A stretch of 64,000 bases of DNA from Bin87 sp026710825 (GCA_965232815.1 OZ247427.1:1488001-1552000); one strand, 5' to 3'. Shown: positions 43,769-53,871, counted from the stretch's first letter. Notes: generated from the letters alone by a model not told the origin. Made by a program: numbers and translations.

Positions 43769-45619
43769 ATGAGAGTTCCCTGTTTCGGAAATACCGGTGT
43801 GCAGATTCTGATCATCCTGACCATTCTGTCCGCATCAGCCCTGGGATGCGGATTGTTCGGTGGCACCGACCGTGAGATCGAACCCACTCCGGAACCGGAC
43901 ATCGGGGCGACCGTAGCCGCCGCTGTCAGCAACGCAACCGCCACCAGGGAGGCGTCGTCGCCGGCGGAATCTCCGGCGCCTCTTCCCACCGCGTCGCCAG
44001 TCATAACGGAAACGCCAGCACCCGCCCCTGCCGCGAGGGACGCCGGCCCACAGGATATGGCAGCGATGCTGTCCAACGTCGGGCCTGACACCAGTTGGCA
44101 AGACCTGTTTGACACCTTCACGATAGAGGAACGGTCCTGTATCGCGGCCGAACTGGGCGAGGAGCGACTGGCTCAGGCGATGGATACGCCAGTTTTTGGC
44201 AGCGGGCCCGGCCAGGGCTGGGAACCCATTGTTTTCGGCTGCCTGGAACAGGAAACAGCGGCTGCGCTTTTCTTCATCATGCTGGCGGCCCAGATGGGGC
44301 CCGGGGTGGAACTGGGCGAACAGGACAACGCATGCATCCGGGACCTGCTGGCCGATACCGACATTGCCAGCCTGGTTGGCGCCTCCGGCCCGGAGGCGAC
44401 GCCGGCACAGGCGGAGGCGATGTTCGCATTCTTCACTGGGATGGCCGTTTGCGCTCCTGCGCTGATGGGCGGCGGAGCCGGCGGACCTCAGCAAACCGAG
44501 GCCGGTTCGGACGAAACCAGGTTGTGGAGCTTCGCCACCCGTGGTTGGGTGGATACCACCCCAACGGTGGTGGACGGCGTCGTTTACGTGGGCTCCGCCG
44601 ACGGCACGGTCTACGCGGTGGACGCGGCCGACGGGTCGGAGTTGTGGAGCTTCGCCACGGGGGATGCCGTAAAGTCCACGCCCACTGTTTCCGATGGAAC
44701 TGTCTACGTGGGTTCCAACGACCATAGCATCTACGCGCTGGAGGCGGCGACCGGGGCCGAGTTGTGGAGCCACGACACCGGAGCGTGGGTGCAATACTCT
44801 CCTCCGGTTGCTGATGGTCTGGTCTATGTCAGTTCGCTGAGCGACGGGGACCGGAAGGTGCACGCCCTGGATGGGATGTCAGGCGAAACGGTCTGGATCG
44901 ACGCGCTGCCCCACCATTTGTTCGACGATTTCGCGCCGGCTGTGGTCGGCGGCCGAGTCTATGTTCCGAGGCCAGATTTCGGAGGCTACAATGCATTGGA
45001 CGCGGCCACCGGAGAGACGGTGTGGAGCACTGACATGCCCGACCGCGTCGAATCGCCGCCCACGGTTGTGGACGGAACCGTTTACGTGACCGCAGTGAAC
45101 CGGGCGTACGCCCTGGACGAGTCCACCCGCAGAGTTATCTGGAGCCATGACACCGAGCGGTTCCCAGCTCGGGAGTTTCCGGCACTGGTGATTCAGGGCG
45201 TTTACTATCTGTCGCCCGACGATCGGGTCCACGCCCTGGAGGCCCAAAACGGAGCGGAGATCTGGACCTACTCGTTACCCTCGCCTCTGAGCACAGCGCC
45301 GGTTGTTTCTGAAGGAGTGTTCTTCGCCGCCACCGAAGCGGGTGAGGTAATCGCACTGGACGCGCTGACGGGCGCTCCGCTGTGGACCGTCCAGGCAGAG
45401 GGGATGGGGTTGCAGGGGCTTGCGGTGGTTGACGGCGTCCTGTATCTGGAGGCTGATTCGGGACACCTGGTAGCCATCGACGCCGCGGATGGGCGCACCA
45501 TCTGGAAAACGCAGAAAGGATACATCTGGGGCGTAAGAACCTACACGGTTAGCGAGGGCGTGGTGTACTTCGGCTCGCTGAGCGGCAGCGTGAACGCTCA
45601 CTCCGCGCCGGTTCCGTGA
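43769..45619 (+). CDS. PQQ-like beta-propeller lipoprotein
   Basis: A 616-residue exported protein. A hydrophobic leader ends in a lipobox-like SALGC, so the cysteine near residue 28 is probably lipid-modified. An acidic, Thr/Ala/Pro-rich linker follows, then a helical domain of about 150 residues (SWQDLFDTFTIEERSCIAAEL). From about residue 250 come PQQ-type propeller blades (LWSFATRGWVDTTPTVVDG, VVYVGSADGTVYAVDAADG), at least seven. PQQ-dependent dehydrogenase catalytic residues are not evident, so it may be a BamB-like scaffold or a binding protein. I use ATG at 43769 since it begins the signal sequence. Confidence 0.8.
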   Translation: MRVPCFGNTGVQILIILTILSASALGCGLFGGTDREIEPTPEPDIGATVAAAVSNATATREASSPAESPAPLPTASPVITETPAPAPAARDAGPQDMAAMLSNVGPDTSWQDLFDTFTIEERSCIAAELGEERLAQAMDTPVFGSGPGQGWEPIVFGCLEQETAAALFFIMLAAQMGPGVELGEQDNACIRDLLADTDIASLVGASGPEATPAQAEAMFAFFTGMAVCAPALMGGGAGGPQQTEAGSDETRLWSFATRGWVDTTPTVVDGVVYVGSADGTVYAVDAADGSELWSFATGDAVKSTPTVSDGTVYVGSNDHSIYALEAATGAELWSHDTGAWVQYSPPVADGLVYVSSLSDGDRKVHALDGMSGETVWIDALPHHLFDDFAPAVVGGRVYVPRPDFGGYNALDAATGETVWSTDMPDRVESPPTVVDGTVYVTAVNRAYALDESTRRVIWSHDTERFPAREFPALVIQGVYYLSPDDRVHALEAQNGAEIWTYSLPSPLSTAPVVSEGVFFAATEAGEVIALDALTGAPLWTVQAEGMGLQGLAVVDGVLYLEADSGHLVAIDAADGRTIWKTQKGYIWGVRTYTVSEGVVYFGSLSGSVNAHSAPVP

Positions 45620-45851
45620 CCGCTCGGATATCGGAGTTTGTCAGTGGCCCTTCAGGCCGCCAGCGGGTGTCCGCGCACCGTTTGGGTGTCGGAAATTTCC
45701 ACTGGACTGACAGGTTGGTGGTGGGGTAGCGCTACGATGCCGACGGAGATCCGGAGAAGGTCCATTCCCAATCGATGTTGCCAGATATTTTTCGTTGTGC
45801 TAAAGGCTCATCATGATTTAGAAATCTGCGAGATTCCGGCGAGGTAATCGG
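45620..45851. other. Short intergenic region
   Basis: No gene. It holds the leader of the SnoaL-like gene; GAGG (about 45840-45843) lies eight bases before its ATG. Confidence 0.5.
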
Positions 45852-46346
45852 ATGTCAACTGAGCAAACAGCCGACTTGTTGGCGGTGGTGGAGGAGTTGC
45901 GGGACAGGGTTCGTCACCTGGAGGATATTGAGGCGCTGCGCAACCTCAAGGCGGAATACGCCGCCGCTTGCGACGACAACTATGACCCGGACCGGCTGGC
46001 CGCGTTATTTGTTGAGGATGCCACCTGGGAAAGCGAGGGGATGGGGAGATACGAGGGCAGGGAGGCGATTCGCGGGTTCTTCCGCGGAATTTCCGGCCAC
46101 TTCGTGTTTGCCTTGCATTACGGGCTGAACCCGCAGATCGAAGTAACCGGCGATACGGCCCGGGCTCGATGGTACCTGTTCATGCCGTGCACAGTGGGAG
46201 ACACCGGCAAGGCGATGTGGCGGGCCGGTCTCGACGAGGAAGAATACGTGCGAGTCCAGGGCAAATGGATGTACAAAAGCAAGAAGTCTGCCCCCTTCTT
46301 CCACACGACCTTCGAGGAGGGCTGGGCAAATCAGCAGTTCATCTAG
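45852..46346 (+). CDS. SnoaL-like / NTF2-fold protein
   Basis: A 164-residue protein with the cone-shaped alpha+beta NTF2 fold. Seen: the coiled leader EELRDRVRHLEDIEALRNLK, then AAACDDNYDPDRLAALFVEDATWESEGMGRYEGREAIRGFF, and the late strands ARARWYLFMP, EEEYVRVQGKWMYKS. This arrangement is closest to the SnoaL-like/bile acid dehydratase-like subgroup, which includes dehydratases and isomerases of ring compounds. No signal peptide. Single gene. The actual reaction is unknown. Confidence 0.85.
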   Translation: MSTEQTADLLAVVEELRDRVRHLEDIEALRNLKAEYAAACDDNYDPDRLAALFVEDATWESEGMGRYEGREAIRGFFRGISGHFVFALHYGLNPQIEVTGDTARARWYLFMPCTVGDTGKAMWRAGLDEEEYVRVQGKWMYKSKKSAPFFHTTFEEGWANQQFI

Positions 46347-46410
46347 TGAGACACGATTCGTTCCATCTTGGTATGACGGGCCCGGGTCGCATTGACATCA
46401 ATTGACGATG

Positions 46411-47766
46411 TCAACCGATCGGCGGAGCCTGGTTCAACCCGGCTATCCGCTCGCACCACTGCGCCGCGCCCAGGACCCTGCCCTCCTGCGCCCACGGTCC
46501 TCCGAACTGCACCGCCATGGGCATCCCCAGTTCGCTCAGGCCGGTCGAGACCACCACCGTGGGCAACCCGGCGGCCGTCCACGGCGCCTGGAATGCCGCA
46601 TCGCCAGTGGTGTTCAGGTCACGGGGAGCCGGCGCGGGTATCGCCGGCGTCATCACGACGTCGACCCTGGCCGCCATCTCGCTCAGGTCGGCACGGAATT
46701 GCCGCCGCAGCCGCTGGGCCTTCAGGTACGCCGATGTCGGCATGATCATGCCCATCTCCATGCCGGCGCGGATCCGCGGGCCGTAGTCGGCGGCGCGGAT
46801 GCGATGATTGACCCCGTGGACTCCCGAGCACTCGACGTTCGACACGATGCGCTGGGAGCTGTGGATTACTGCGAAGCTGTCGGGCAAGGGTATTTCCTCA
46901 ACTTCAGCTCCGGCTTCCGCCAGTTGATTGGCCACGGCCTCGGTGTGCGCCCACATCTCCGGCGTGGCATAGTCCTGGAAATACTGCCGCACCAGCCCGA
47001 TGCGCGGGGGCCGGTCATGCTCGGCCATCTGCGCGCTGAAGTCGGGCACAGGTTCGCGCAGGCTGCCGGGATCATTGTCGTCCGCCCCGCTGAGGACGGT
47101 CAGCATCAGCGCGGCATCGGCCACCGTTCGGGTCAGGATGCCCACATGGTCCAGCGACCAGCTCAACGGGGCCACCCCGTAGCGTGAGATGCGCCCGTAG
47201 GTGGCCTTCACGCCGACGATGCCGTTGTAGGCTGCTGGCCGGCAGGTGGACCCGCCGGTCTGCGAACCGAGGGCAGCCGGAACCATCCGCGCCGCCACCG
47301 CCGCAGACGACCCGCTGCTGGAGCCGCCGGGGGTGTGCTCCAGGTTCCAGGGGTTGCGCGTCGGTGAGGGGTCGCCCGAGGCGAACTCGGTGGTGACCGC
47401 CTTGCCCAGGATGATCCCACCGGCCGCCTTGATTTTGGCCACCGTTGTCGCATCGAAGTCGGGCACGAAATCGGCGTTCACCTTCGAACCGCAGGCGGTG
47501 AGCATACCCTCGGTGTAGAAGATGTCCTTCAGGCCCACGGGTACGCCGTGGATCAGTCCGAGCGGGTCGCCCCGTTGGACCTCGGCCTCCCGCTCTCGGG
47601 CCGCCGACAACACGGCGTCGCGGTCGATGGTGACCCACGCCCGCAGGTCGCCGTCCAGCGCGTCGATGCGCGTCAGCAGCGACTCGGCCAGCGCCACCGG
47701 CGACAGGGTCCCTTCGCGAATCTGCGCGGCGGCTTCTGCCACCGAAAGCTCGTGGAGTTCAGGCAT
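46411..47766 (-). CDS. Amidase signature family hydrolase
   Basis: A 451-residue amidase. Seen: VPVGLKDIFYT with the catalytic lysine, NPWNLEHTPGGSSSGSSAAVAA with the bridging serine, and LGSQTGGSTCRPAAYNGIVG with the nucleophile serine, followed by SWSLDHVGILTRTV. It hydrolyses an amide bond, in the cytoplasm. It lacks the gatB/gatC neighbours that would make it a tRNA amidotransferase, so a catabolic or detoxifying role is more likely. Confidence 0.9.
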   Translation of the reverse strand: MPELHELSVAEAAAQIREGTLSPVALAESLLTRIDALDGDLRAWVTIDRDAVLSAAREREAEVQRGDPLGLIHGVPVGLKDIFYTEGMLTACGSKVNADFVPDFDATTVAKIKAAGGIILGKAVTTEFASGDPSPTRNPWNLEHTPGGSSSGSSAAVAARMVPAALGSQTGGSTCRPAAYNGIVGVKATYGRISRYGVAPLSWSLDHVGILTRTVADAALMLTVLSGADDNDPGSLREPVPDFSAQMAEHDRPPRIGLVRQYFQDYATPEMWAHTEAVANQLAEAGAEVEEIPLPDSFAVIHSSQRIVSNVECSGVHGVNHRIRAADYGPRIRAGMEMGMIMPTSAYLKAQRLRRQFRADLSEMAARVDVVMTPAIPAPAPRDLNTTGDAAFQAPWTAAGLPTVVVSTGLSELGMPMAVQFGGPWAQEGRVLGAAQWCERIAGLNQAPPIG

Positions 47767-48116
47767 GATTCAACCTCGTGGGCGGCGGCGCTGGCCGAAC
47801 TGGGCGATGTCTCTCCGGCGCAGATCCTGGTATCCGATCCAAGTCTTTGCTCTGGGTCATGTTGCTGAAACGCCAGCACGGGTGGGAGTACCAAGCCGCA
47901 AGATACTCTGCTGACACGTGGCTGTCCAGAACTGGTTGAGTCTCACGCCCACTCGCTTCCCGTCAAACAGTCATTGCGAGGGAAGAGCCGCAATCTGGTT
48001 GCTGGTGAGAGCCGTGTTTCAGGTAACGTGAACGCTATAGCGCAGAGTTCCACGCGATAACAAAATGGGCACGCGTGAGGTCCATTGCCTTTCGGCGCTT
48101 TTGTTGGGCCGCTCGG
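47767..48116. other. Intergenic stretch with a repeat fragment
   Basis: No gene seen. It contains the repeat fragment at 47971-47998, annotated separately. Confidence 0.45.
47971..47998. repeat. Fragment of a common intergenic repeat (TCATTGCGAG...GCAATCTG)
   Basis: TCATTGCGAG, then GGAAGAGCC, then GCAATCTGG resembles the widespread intergenic repeat with a TTGCGAG/GCAATCT hairpin known from many bacteria. Only one copy is seen in the window. Confidence 0.4.
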
Positions 48117-48953
48117 TTAAGGCTCAAGGGATGCCATCAGATATGTAGGTCTGTCCGTCTCAGGGAGCTTGGACGGATCGGCAATCGCGACCCCAGTTCC
48201 CATCAACACCGACGCTATTCCCACTTGATTGGCTCCTCTGATGTCGGTGCCCGGCGTATCTCCGATCATCACCGCATCTCGGGTACCGGAGCGGCGGAAC
48301 GCCTCTTCGAACATGGCGGGATGAGGCTTGCCCAACCGACTGAACACGAGGTCGTTCCGGGCGGGATACCGGAGCGCGATGGCGGCCTCGAACATCAACG
48401 CCACAGCGCCGCTGGCAAAGCCGAAGCCTTCTCCTTCCGGATATATCACGTCCGGGTTCGGTAGCACGAGGTGAGGCGTCTCGCCCTGGTCTATCTTCCG
48501 GAACAAGTTCGTCAGAACCGTCCCGGTGGCCTCCAGAAACGGGAAGCCCAATTGGTCGCCGATCACCAGCACATCGAAATCGTCCTCAAACGAAACCGCC
48601 TCCCCGCCAGCAGCTCGGACGTAGTCAGCGCTGTCTTCCGTTCCCAACACGACGCATCTCGAACCGGCGATGGCAAGATCTGAAAAATGGCCGGATAGCA
48701 GGGTCCCTGCGGTTATGATTCGGTCGGCGTCAATGTCCAACGCCAGTTCCCGGTACCGTCTTGCACGGGTCTCGGGAAGCGCAGAGGCATCGTTGGTCAA
48801 AACGAAATAGGGCTTGTTCAGCGAATTGAGCCGGTCAATGGCCTCCGGAGCTCCCGGAACGGCGCCAGGCCACCGGGCCAGGACGCCGTCGGAATCGAAC
48901 AGGATCACCTTGAAAGTGCGGATCAATTCATCCAGTGTGGTTGTTTGGGCCAT
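48117..48953 (-). CDS. HAD-IIA family phosphatase (NagD/PGP-like)
   Basis: A 278-residue HAD hydrolase. Seen: nucleophile and acid aspartates D20 and D22 (VILFDSDGVLA), YFVLTNDASALPETRARRY as motif II, a cap domain, GKPHPAMFEEAFRRSG with the motif III lysine, and VMIGDTPGTDIRGANQVGI as motif IV. These are all features of the NagD/4-nitrophenylphosphatase subgroup, which removes phosphate from sugar phosphates, phosphoglycolate or nucleotides. I start at 48953 (MAQTTT), after AGGTGA; the frame continues upstream without good start signals. Confidence 0.88.
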   Translation of the reverse strand: MAQTTTLDELIRTFKVILFDSDGVLARWPGAVPGAPEAIDRLNSLNKPYFVLTNDASALPETRARRYRELALDIDADRIITAGTLLSGHFSDLAIAGSRCVVLGTEDSADYVRAAGGEAVSFEDDFDVLVIGDQLGFPFLEATGTVLTNLFRKIDQGETPHLVLPNPDVIYPEGEGFGFASGAVALMFEAAIALRYPARNDLVFSRLGKPHPAMFEEAFRRSGTRDAVMIGDTPGTDIRGANQVGIASVLMGTGVAIADPSKLPETDRPTYLMASLEP

Positions 48954-49144
48954 GGTTCGTTCACCTGAGGTTCGTTTCGTCCCGACAAACCTGTTTTGGA
49001 ATCCGGCAAGACCGGGAAACATGTCCGGGACTGGTCGGGCTGGCGTAGTAAGTGGTACAACCACTGGGGACAAATGACAAGCAGGTGTGGCGGAAGTGGA
49101 TATGTACGCGTTTGCATCAGACATTTGGGCGAGGTCAACAAAAG

Positions 49145-49957
49145 ATGGAATACCGCAAACTTGGCAACCTGGACGTTTCAGTCATCGGCCTGGGCACCCT
49201 GCGAACGTTCGATGTTACCGATGACGATGAGGTCGCAGTCCGAAGGCAAATCGTGGACAACTGCCTGGACAGCGACGTCAACCTGATCGACACCGCCGCC
49301 TGGTACGGCCACGCCGAGCAGGTCCTGGGCGAGATTACCGAGGACCGTCGGGACCGGTTCTACATCGCCACCAAGGTGCGCACCGAGGGCAAAGACGCTG
49401 GCGAGGCCCAAATTGCACGTTCCTTCGAACTGCTGCAAACTGACTACATCGACCTCTTCCAGGTCCATAACATGATCGACTGGCAGATCCACCTTCCCAC
49501 GCTGGAGCGAATTAAAGGCGAAGGCAAGATCGGCATGGTGGGCGTGTCGGCCATGGTGCCCGATGCCTACCCCACCATCATGGACCTGATGCGCGGTGGG
49601 CGAGTGGACACCGTCCAGATTCCGTACAACGTGATGAACCGGAACGTTGAGGACGAACTGTTGCCGTTGGCCGAGGAACTGGGCACCGGCGTCCTGGTGA
49701 TGGAGCCCTTGCAGAAGGGCCGCTACGTCCTGGACCTGAAGCATCAGCCGGATCTCACGCCGCTGCGGGACTACGGCATCAACACCTGGGCCCAGGCGCT
49801 GCTGGCCTGGGTCATTTCTGACCGCCGGGTGAGTTCGGCCATACCCACCACCTCCCGTCCAGAGCGCGTCCGGGAAAACGCCCATGCCGCGGAGGCGGCC
49901 GGGTTGCCCCAGGAGTTCCGGGACTACATCCGTTCCGAGGCGGAGCGGTGTTTGTGA
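49145..49957 (+). CDS. Aldo/keto reductase
   Basis: A 270-residue TIM-barrel oxidoreductase. Seen: MEYRKLGNLDVSVIGLGTLR, and the catalytic four residues at D49 and Y54 (LIDTAAWYGHAE), K77 (IATKVR) and H108 (LFQVHN). The NADPH end loop is IPTTSRPERVRENAHA. It reduces aldehydes or ketones; the substrate is unknown. The nearest gene on the left (HAD) is divergent. The gene is followed by about 800 bases with no clear gene. Confidence 0.9.
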   Translation: MEYRKLGNLDVSVIGLGTLRTFDVTDDDEVAVRRQIVDNCLDSDVNLIDTAAWYGHAEQVLGEITEDRRDRFYIATKVRTEGKDAGEAQIARSFELLQTDYIDLFQVHNMIDWQIHLPTLERIKGEGKIGMVGVSAMVPDAYPTIMDLMRGGRVDTVQIPYNVMNRNVEDELLPLAEELGTGVLVMEPLQKGRYVLDLKHQPDLTPLRDYGINTWAQALLAWVISDRRVSSAIPTTSRPERVRENAHAAEAAGLPQEFRDYIRSEAERCL

Positions 49958-50772
49958 GGGGCAGCCTGTAGAGCTTATCGATGGGCGTCGTCGGTCCCTG
50001 ACCTCCTCTCGCCGTGTTGTCAGGAGATTTTTTGGCGTGGGCGGCAAGGAGCGATGAGACTCCGACAACTCAAGTGGTGGGATAAGCGTCATCATTGTGG
50101 TGTGGTTCAGGCTGCGGCCTGCAGGATATTGGTTGCTCGCAATGCTTCGGTGTCGAGATGGTCGGTGAAGGTGAGGCAGCGCTTTGCCGGCTGCGTTTGA
50201 GGCGGGCCAGTTGACGCTGGGGGTTGAGTAGTCGGAGGCTGTCCCTGGCCTTCATGAGCTCGTGGACCAGGCCGTGGTGGTGGTGAAGACCACGGACATG
50301 CCCTTCTGTTTACTTGTACATGTGCAAAAAACGGCCGAAGCACAGAATCCGGCACCTCCGTCAGCCAGGGTAACTGGCCCCGGTGCGAAATAACCATAAC
50401 CGCCAATAGGGGGACAATAGCGGACAAGCTAAGGATGAATCCCGGGAGCGGCGGACGGGAAGCAGAGCGTGGAAAAGGCCATCGTCGCGGAGAACCGGCT
50501 CCAGAACCATTTGACGGAGACCGCCCAAAAGAAAGATGTGGGCAAATCCCGACGGCGCGCGACCACGGGGGAATGTAGAATAGCACCGCACGGCGATTGC
50601 GAACCGAAATCGTGCCCGCATGGCCGGCAGCGCGATGTTTGGGATTGCAGGATAGCAGGCCAAAAGAAACGCGACGCCGCGTGCCGGAGGTTATATTCAC
50701 CGTCGGCATTCCGGATGCCAGGGTCATGGTCAGCATCAGTTACACCGATTGAATTGAAAGGACGTAAACGTA
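49958..50772. other. Long stretch without a clear gene
   Basis: About 815 bases. Several open frames of 60-210 codons exist on both strands, but none shows a ribosome binding site with a recognisable fold. The base composition and broken frames suggest old decayed sequence. Nothing more can be supported. Confidence 0.4.
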
Positions 50773-52098
50773 ATGTCGAATCCGGCAGCCCTGCGGATGT
50801 CGGGGCATCAGCACTCGGCGGATAGAGCACCTCGGCAGAAACTGGCGCGCTACTTTTCGATGGTCGGCCTGAGTCATGTCAGAAGGTCAATTGCAGTCGT
50901 TGGGAACACACTCTTGCGTCCAACTGTAGCAACAATTGCTGTGGCGTTGCCGATAATCCTGATGAGCCTGTCGTGTCTCGGAACGCCGGCTGGGGGCGCG
51001 GGCCACGCTGGCGTGTTTCCTGACCGAATCCTCTTTGGTCAATCCGCGGTATTGAGCGGCCCTTCGCAGGAGCTGGGCAAGGGGATGCGCCTGGGAATTG
51101 AGACAGCATTCAACGAGGTCAACCTGGCGGGTGGAGTTCACGGCCGGGAGTTGGAACTTGAAACCCTGGACGACTCTTACGAACCAGATTACGCGGCGCA
51201 GGCCACCGAATGGCTAATTGAGGAAGAACGCGTATTCGCGCTGATCGGAGCGGTTGGAACGCCGACATCCCGTGTTGCCGCTCCCCTCGCTCAGGAGGCC
51301 GGCGTGCCGTTTCTAGGTCCGTTCACCGGCGCGGATTTCTTGAGGGACCCGGCGTTGGACAGCGTGATCAATGTGCGTGCATCGTACCATCAGGAAACGG
51401 AAGCAATGGTGCTTCGTTTGACTGAGCACCTGGGCATATCGCGAGTGGCCGTGCTTTACCAGGACGACTCCTTTGGCCAGACCGGGTTGGAAGGCGTTCG
51501 GCGGGCATTGGAACAACGCGGGCTGGAAGCCATCGGATCGTGGCGTTACCAACGAAACGCCGACGTGGCCGAAGAAGTGGCAACGGCAATTGTTGGGTCA
51601 AATCCCGAGGCGGTCATCATCATAGGCACCCACAGACCCGTTGCCGGAACTGTGAAGGCCGTTCGCCGGGAACTTGACCCGGTGTTCATGACGGTTTCCT
51701 TCGGTGGCGGAACTGCGTTGGAAGACGCGCTGGGAAAGGACGGCGAAGGCGTCTATGTCACGCAGGTGGTGCCCTTCCCGCAGGACGCGAGCATCCCGCT
51801 GGTCGCCAGGTATCACGCTGCCCTCGCGGAGTACAGCCCCCAGGCACAACCCGGATTCGTTTCCCTGGAGGGATACCTGGCGGGACGCGTTGCGGCCTTT
51901 GGCCTTGATGTCTGTGGACCCGAAATCAACCGTGAATGCTTTATGGATGCTCTCCGCACATCGGAGGTGATAAGCGTCGACGGTTTCCTGCTGACATTCG
52001 GCCCGGCCGACAACCAGGGATCGGACTCCGTATTCCTCACCGTGATCGGGTCGGATGGAAAGTACCGTCGCTCCGACAAGCTGGAGCTACCGTATTGA
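50773..52098 (+). CDS. ABC transporter substrate-binding lipoprotein, Leu/Ile/Val family
   Basis: A 441-residue protein of the periplasmic binding type I (LivJ) family. A lipobox-like LMSLSC near residue 68 suggests a lipoprotein. Then ILFGQSAVLSGPSQELGKGMRLGIETAFNEVN, HGRELELETLDDSYEPDYAA, FALIGAVGTPTSRVAAPLAQEAGVPFLGPFTGADFLR and a second lobe (VAVLYQDDSFGQTGLEGVRRAL). It binds an amino acid or short organic acid outside the cell. The start may also be the ATG at 50860, which gives a more ordinary signal peptide length. No permease genes follow, so it is an orphan like the family 5 protein at 8976. Confidence 0.85.
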   Translation: MSNPAALRMSGHQHSADRAPRQKLARYFSMVGLSHVRRSIAVVGNTLLRPTVATIAVALPIILMSLSCLGTPAGGAGHAGVFPDRILFGQSAVLSGPSQELGKGMRLGIETAFNEVNLAGGVHGRELELETLDDSYEPDYAAQATEWLIEEERVFALIGAVGTPTSRVAAPLAQEAGVPFLGPFTGADFLRDPALDSVINVRASYHQETEAMVLRLTEHLGISRVAVLYQDDSFGQTGLEGVRRALEQRGLEAIGSWRYQRNADVAEEVATAIVGSNPEAVIIIGTHRPVAGTVKAVRRELDPVFMTVSFGGGTALEDALGKDGEGVYVTQVVPFPQDASIPLVARYHAALAEYSPQAQPGFVSLEGYLAGRVAAFGLDVCGPEINRECFMDALRTSEVISVDGFLLTFGPADNQGSDSVFLTVIGSDGKYRRSDKLELPY

Positions 52099-52168
52099 TG
52101 CGCAGGAGCGCTACCCGAAGTACGGAACCGGCGAGCCTTCGATGCGGGGGACGGATCACCGAATATTG

Positions 52169-52431
52169 ATGCAGGTAAAGAGGCATTTCCAGCCAGGCGG
52201 AATTGCTTCATTCAGTTATGGATGGACAACCCTGCGCGGAGACATCACCGGCGGACTGGTGGCGAGCGCCCTGATTGTGCCGGCGGCCCGGGCTTCGGGG
52301 AGCTGGCGGGATTGGGGCCCGTTGCGGGGTTGTACGGCGCTCTGGCCATTGGAATTTTCGGCGCGTTGGCAGGCAACACGCGGGGCATCATTTCGGGCGT
52401 CAACTCCAATGTTTCTATCATCATGGCGTAG
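52169..52431 (+). pseudogene. SulP-type anion permease remnant (frameshifted, truncated)
   Basis: The start reads as the N-terminus of a SulP/SLC26 transporter (TTLRGDITGGLVASALIV). One frame over, from about 52283, it continues PGFGELAGLGPVAGLYGAL, then IFGALAGNTRGIISG, and then meets a stop at 52429-52431. Only about 80 of the usual 500 or more residues remain. It is followed directly by a transposase remnant on the other strand, which probably marks the break point. Confidence 0.8.
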
Positions 52432-52895
52432 GTGGTTTCCGAACAAACCCCAACCGGTGCAGAACCTGTCCTGTACTCGATAAGGGATAGTTCAGACAAC
52501 TGCTCCGGCTCAGCACCAAGCCAAAGCGGTCCGCCACAAATTGCCGCACCGACTTACAACTCCGATTGGACAGGTCAATGCCGGCTTGCGATGGAGACCC
52601 TTGCACTGCCGCCTTTAATTCGGCTCGTTGCTCCGCGTCCAGCGCGGGGGGAACCACCAGTCTGCTCAGAAACCAGCCCTTTGGGACCACCCTCAGCGAG
52701 GCTTGGGCCCATTGGCCTATGGTGTGGGCATCGCGCTCCAAGGCCCGGCCCACCGCCGCCGCCGCCTACCCGTGCGCCAGCAGCCAAATCGCGCGCCATC
52801 GCTCCCGTTCCCGAGGTGTCGGCGCTCGGCACATCCGTCGCCGTACCTCAGCCTCGTCCATGCGCCACTTCCAGGAACGCTCCCATCTCCGACAT
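52421..52895 (-). pseudogene. IS630-type transposase remnant
   Basis: On the minus strand the helix-turn-helix and linker part of an IS630-like transposase can be read: RRRMCRAPTPRERERWRAIW, an in-frame TAG where Trp is expected, then ALERDAHTIGQWAQ, a frame change (EGGPKGLVSEQTGGSP), then PPALDAEQRAELKAAVQGSP and SVRQFVADRFGL to LHRLGFVRK. An extra PLSSTGQV is inserted before the last part. The DDE catalytic half is missing. So it is a broken left-over fused to the SulP remnant. Confidence 0.75.
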
Positions 52896-53477
52896 GCCCC
52901 ACAACCCCCTCAGCTTGCCCTGCCAACTACCTCAATCGCCTCCAATTCTACCCGCCCTTGGTGCGGGTTTCACTTTGGTTTCGGTTTAGGGACGGTTCAC
53001 ACCAAAGCTGTGCATCGATAAAGGGGACTTCTGAACAACCATCCAATGGCGGACTTTGCTGGCAGTCAGGCTCCCGGGGAGGTTCGCGACCCACGGTTTG
53101 GCGCTGATCGTATCGGCCGGTCAATCTTTTGATTGCTCCACCGGGCAACACTATCGTCGGAATGCCGCGAGCCAACGGATTCGTTGAGAGGTTCCACACA
53201 TCTGCGGAAGGCACACCGATTGGATACTTTGGCGGTGGGCGTTGGCCCACATCCCATCAACTCAGTTGGATAGTTAATGCAGCGTGAGAACCTGCACAAA
53301 AACCGCTGATAGCGCGAAACAATCAGTGCGGGATTAACCGCGACTGCTTTTGATAAACTACAGACACATTGATGTTCACACGTCAATGCTAATCTGACCG
53401 GTTGACAGCGTGCCGTGCGAAATCGTTCCTGAAACATTGGGTTCCAATGCGGTTGTCGCGCCACGGAGATCCTGAGC
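52896..53477. other. Gene debris region
   Basis: No intact gene. A plus-strand frame near 53161-53200 reads PRANGFVERFHTS, which resembles the catalytic Glu region (NGFVERFH) of IS3/IS481-type integrases. It is too short for a firm call. The rest shows nothing recognisable. Confidence 0.4.
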
Positions 53478-53762
53478 ATGAACAGGAAGGCGAGAGTCGT
53501 AATCCTTGGAGGTGGCACCTCGGGACTTGCTGCCGCCTCGCTCTTTCTGGACTCACACAACGCAGTCCGTGCCTTGGCCAAAGATATCGGTGTCCCATTG
53601 GTGCCCAGCCCTTATACCAAGGGCGGCTACATTTATAGAAAAGGGGATTCTCACTCCATTAAAGCGGGCAGTTCGGTGAAGCAGCGAATCCAGACCACCT
53701 GCATCGGCCTGCCCCACTGTGCGAGATTGAACTTCCCTTCCCTACATGGCCGCCAAGTGTAG
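53478..53762 (+). pseudogene. Flavin amine oxidase remnant with internal deletion
   Basis: The start is a normal FAD-binding strand-loop (RKARVVILGGGTSGLAAAS) and then jumps to a stretch typical of a later part of monoamine oxidases (DSHNAVRALAKDIGVPLVPS, YTKGGYIYRKG). About 40 or more residues are missing between them, and the remaining about 350 residues of the enzyme are gone. It is part of the debris zone 52169-53762. Confidence 0.65.
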
Positions 53763-53871
53763 TTAACACATAATCTCCTATAAAATGTCTTCTGGATACG
53801 GAGTAAAAAATGGCTGACATTCCTACCACGAAAATGGATTGACCTCGCTCCGGAAGGGGGGCAAACGTTCA

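Noticed and set aside
50107..50736. 209-codon minus-strand frame in the gap before the LivJ-type gene
   Set aside because: No ribosome binding site, no recognisable domain, unlikely residue use; overlapping frames on both strands are equally open.
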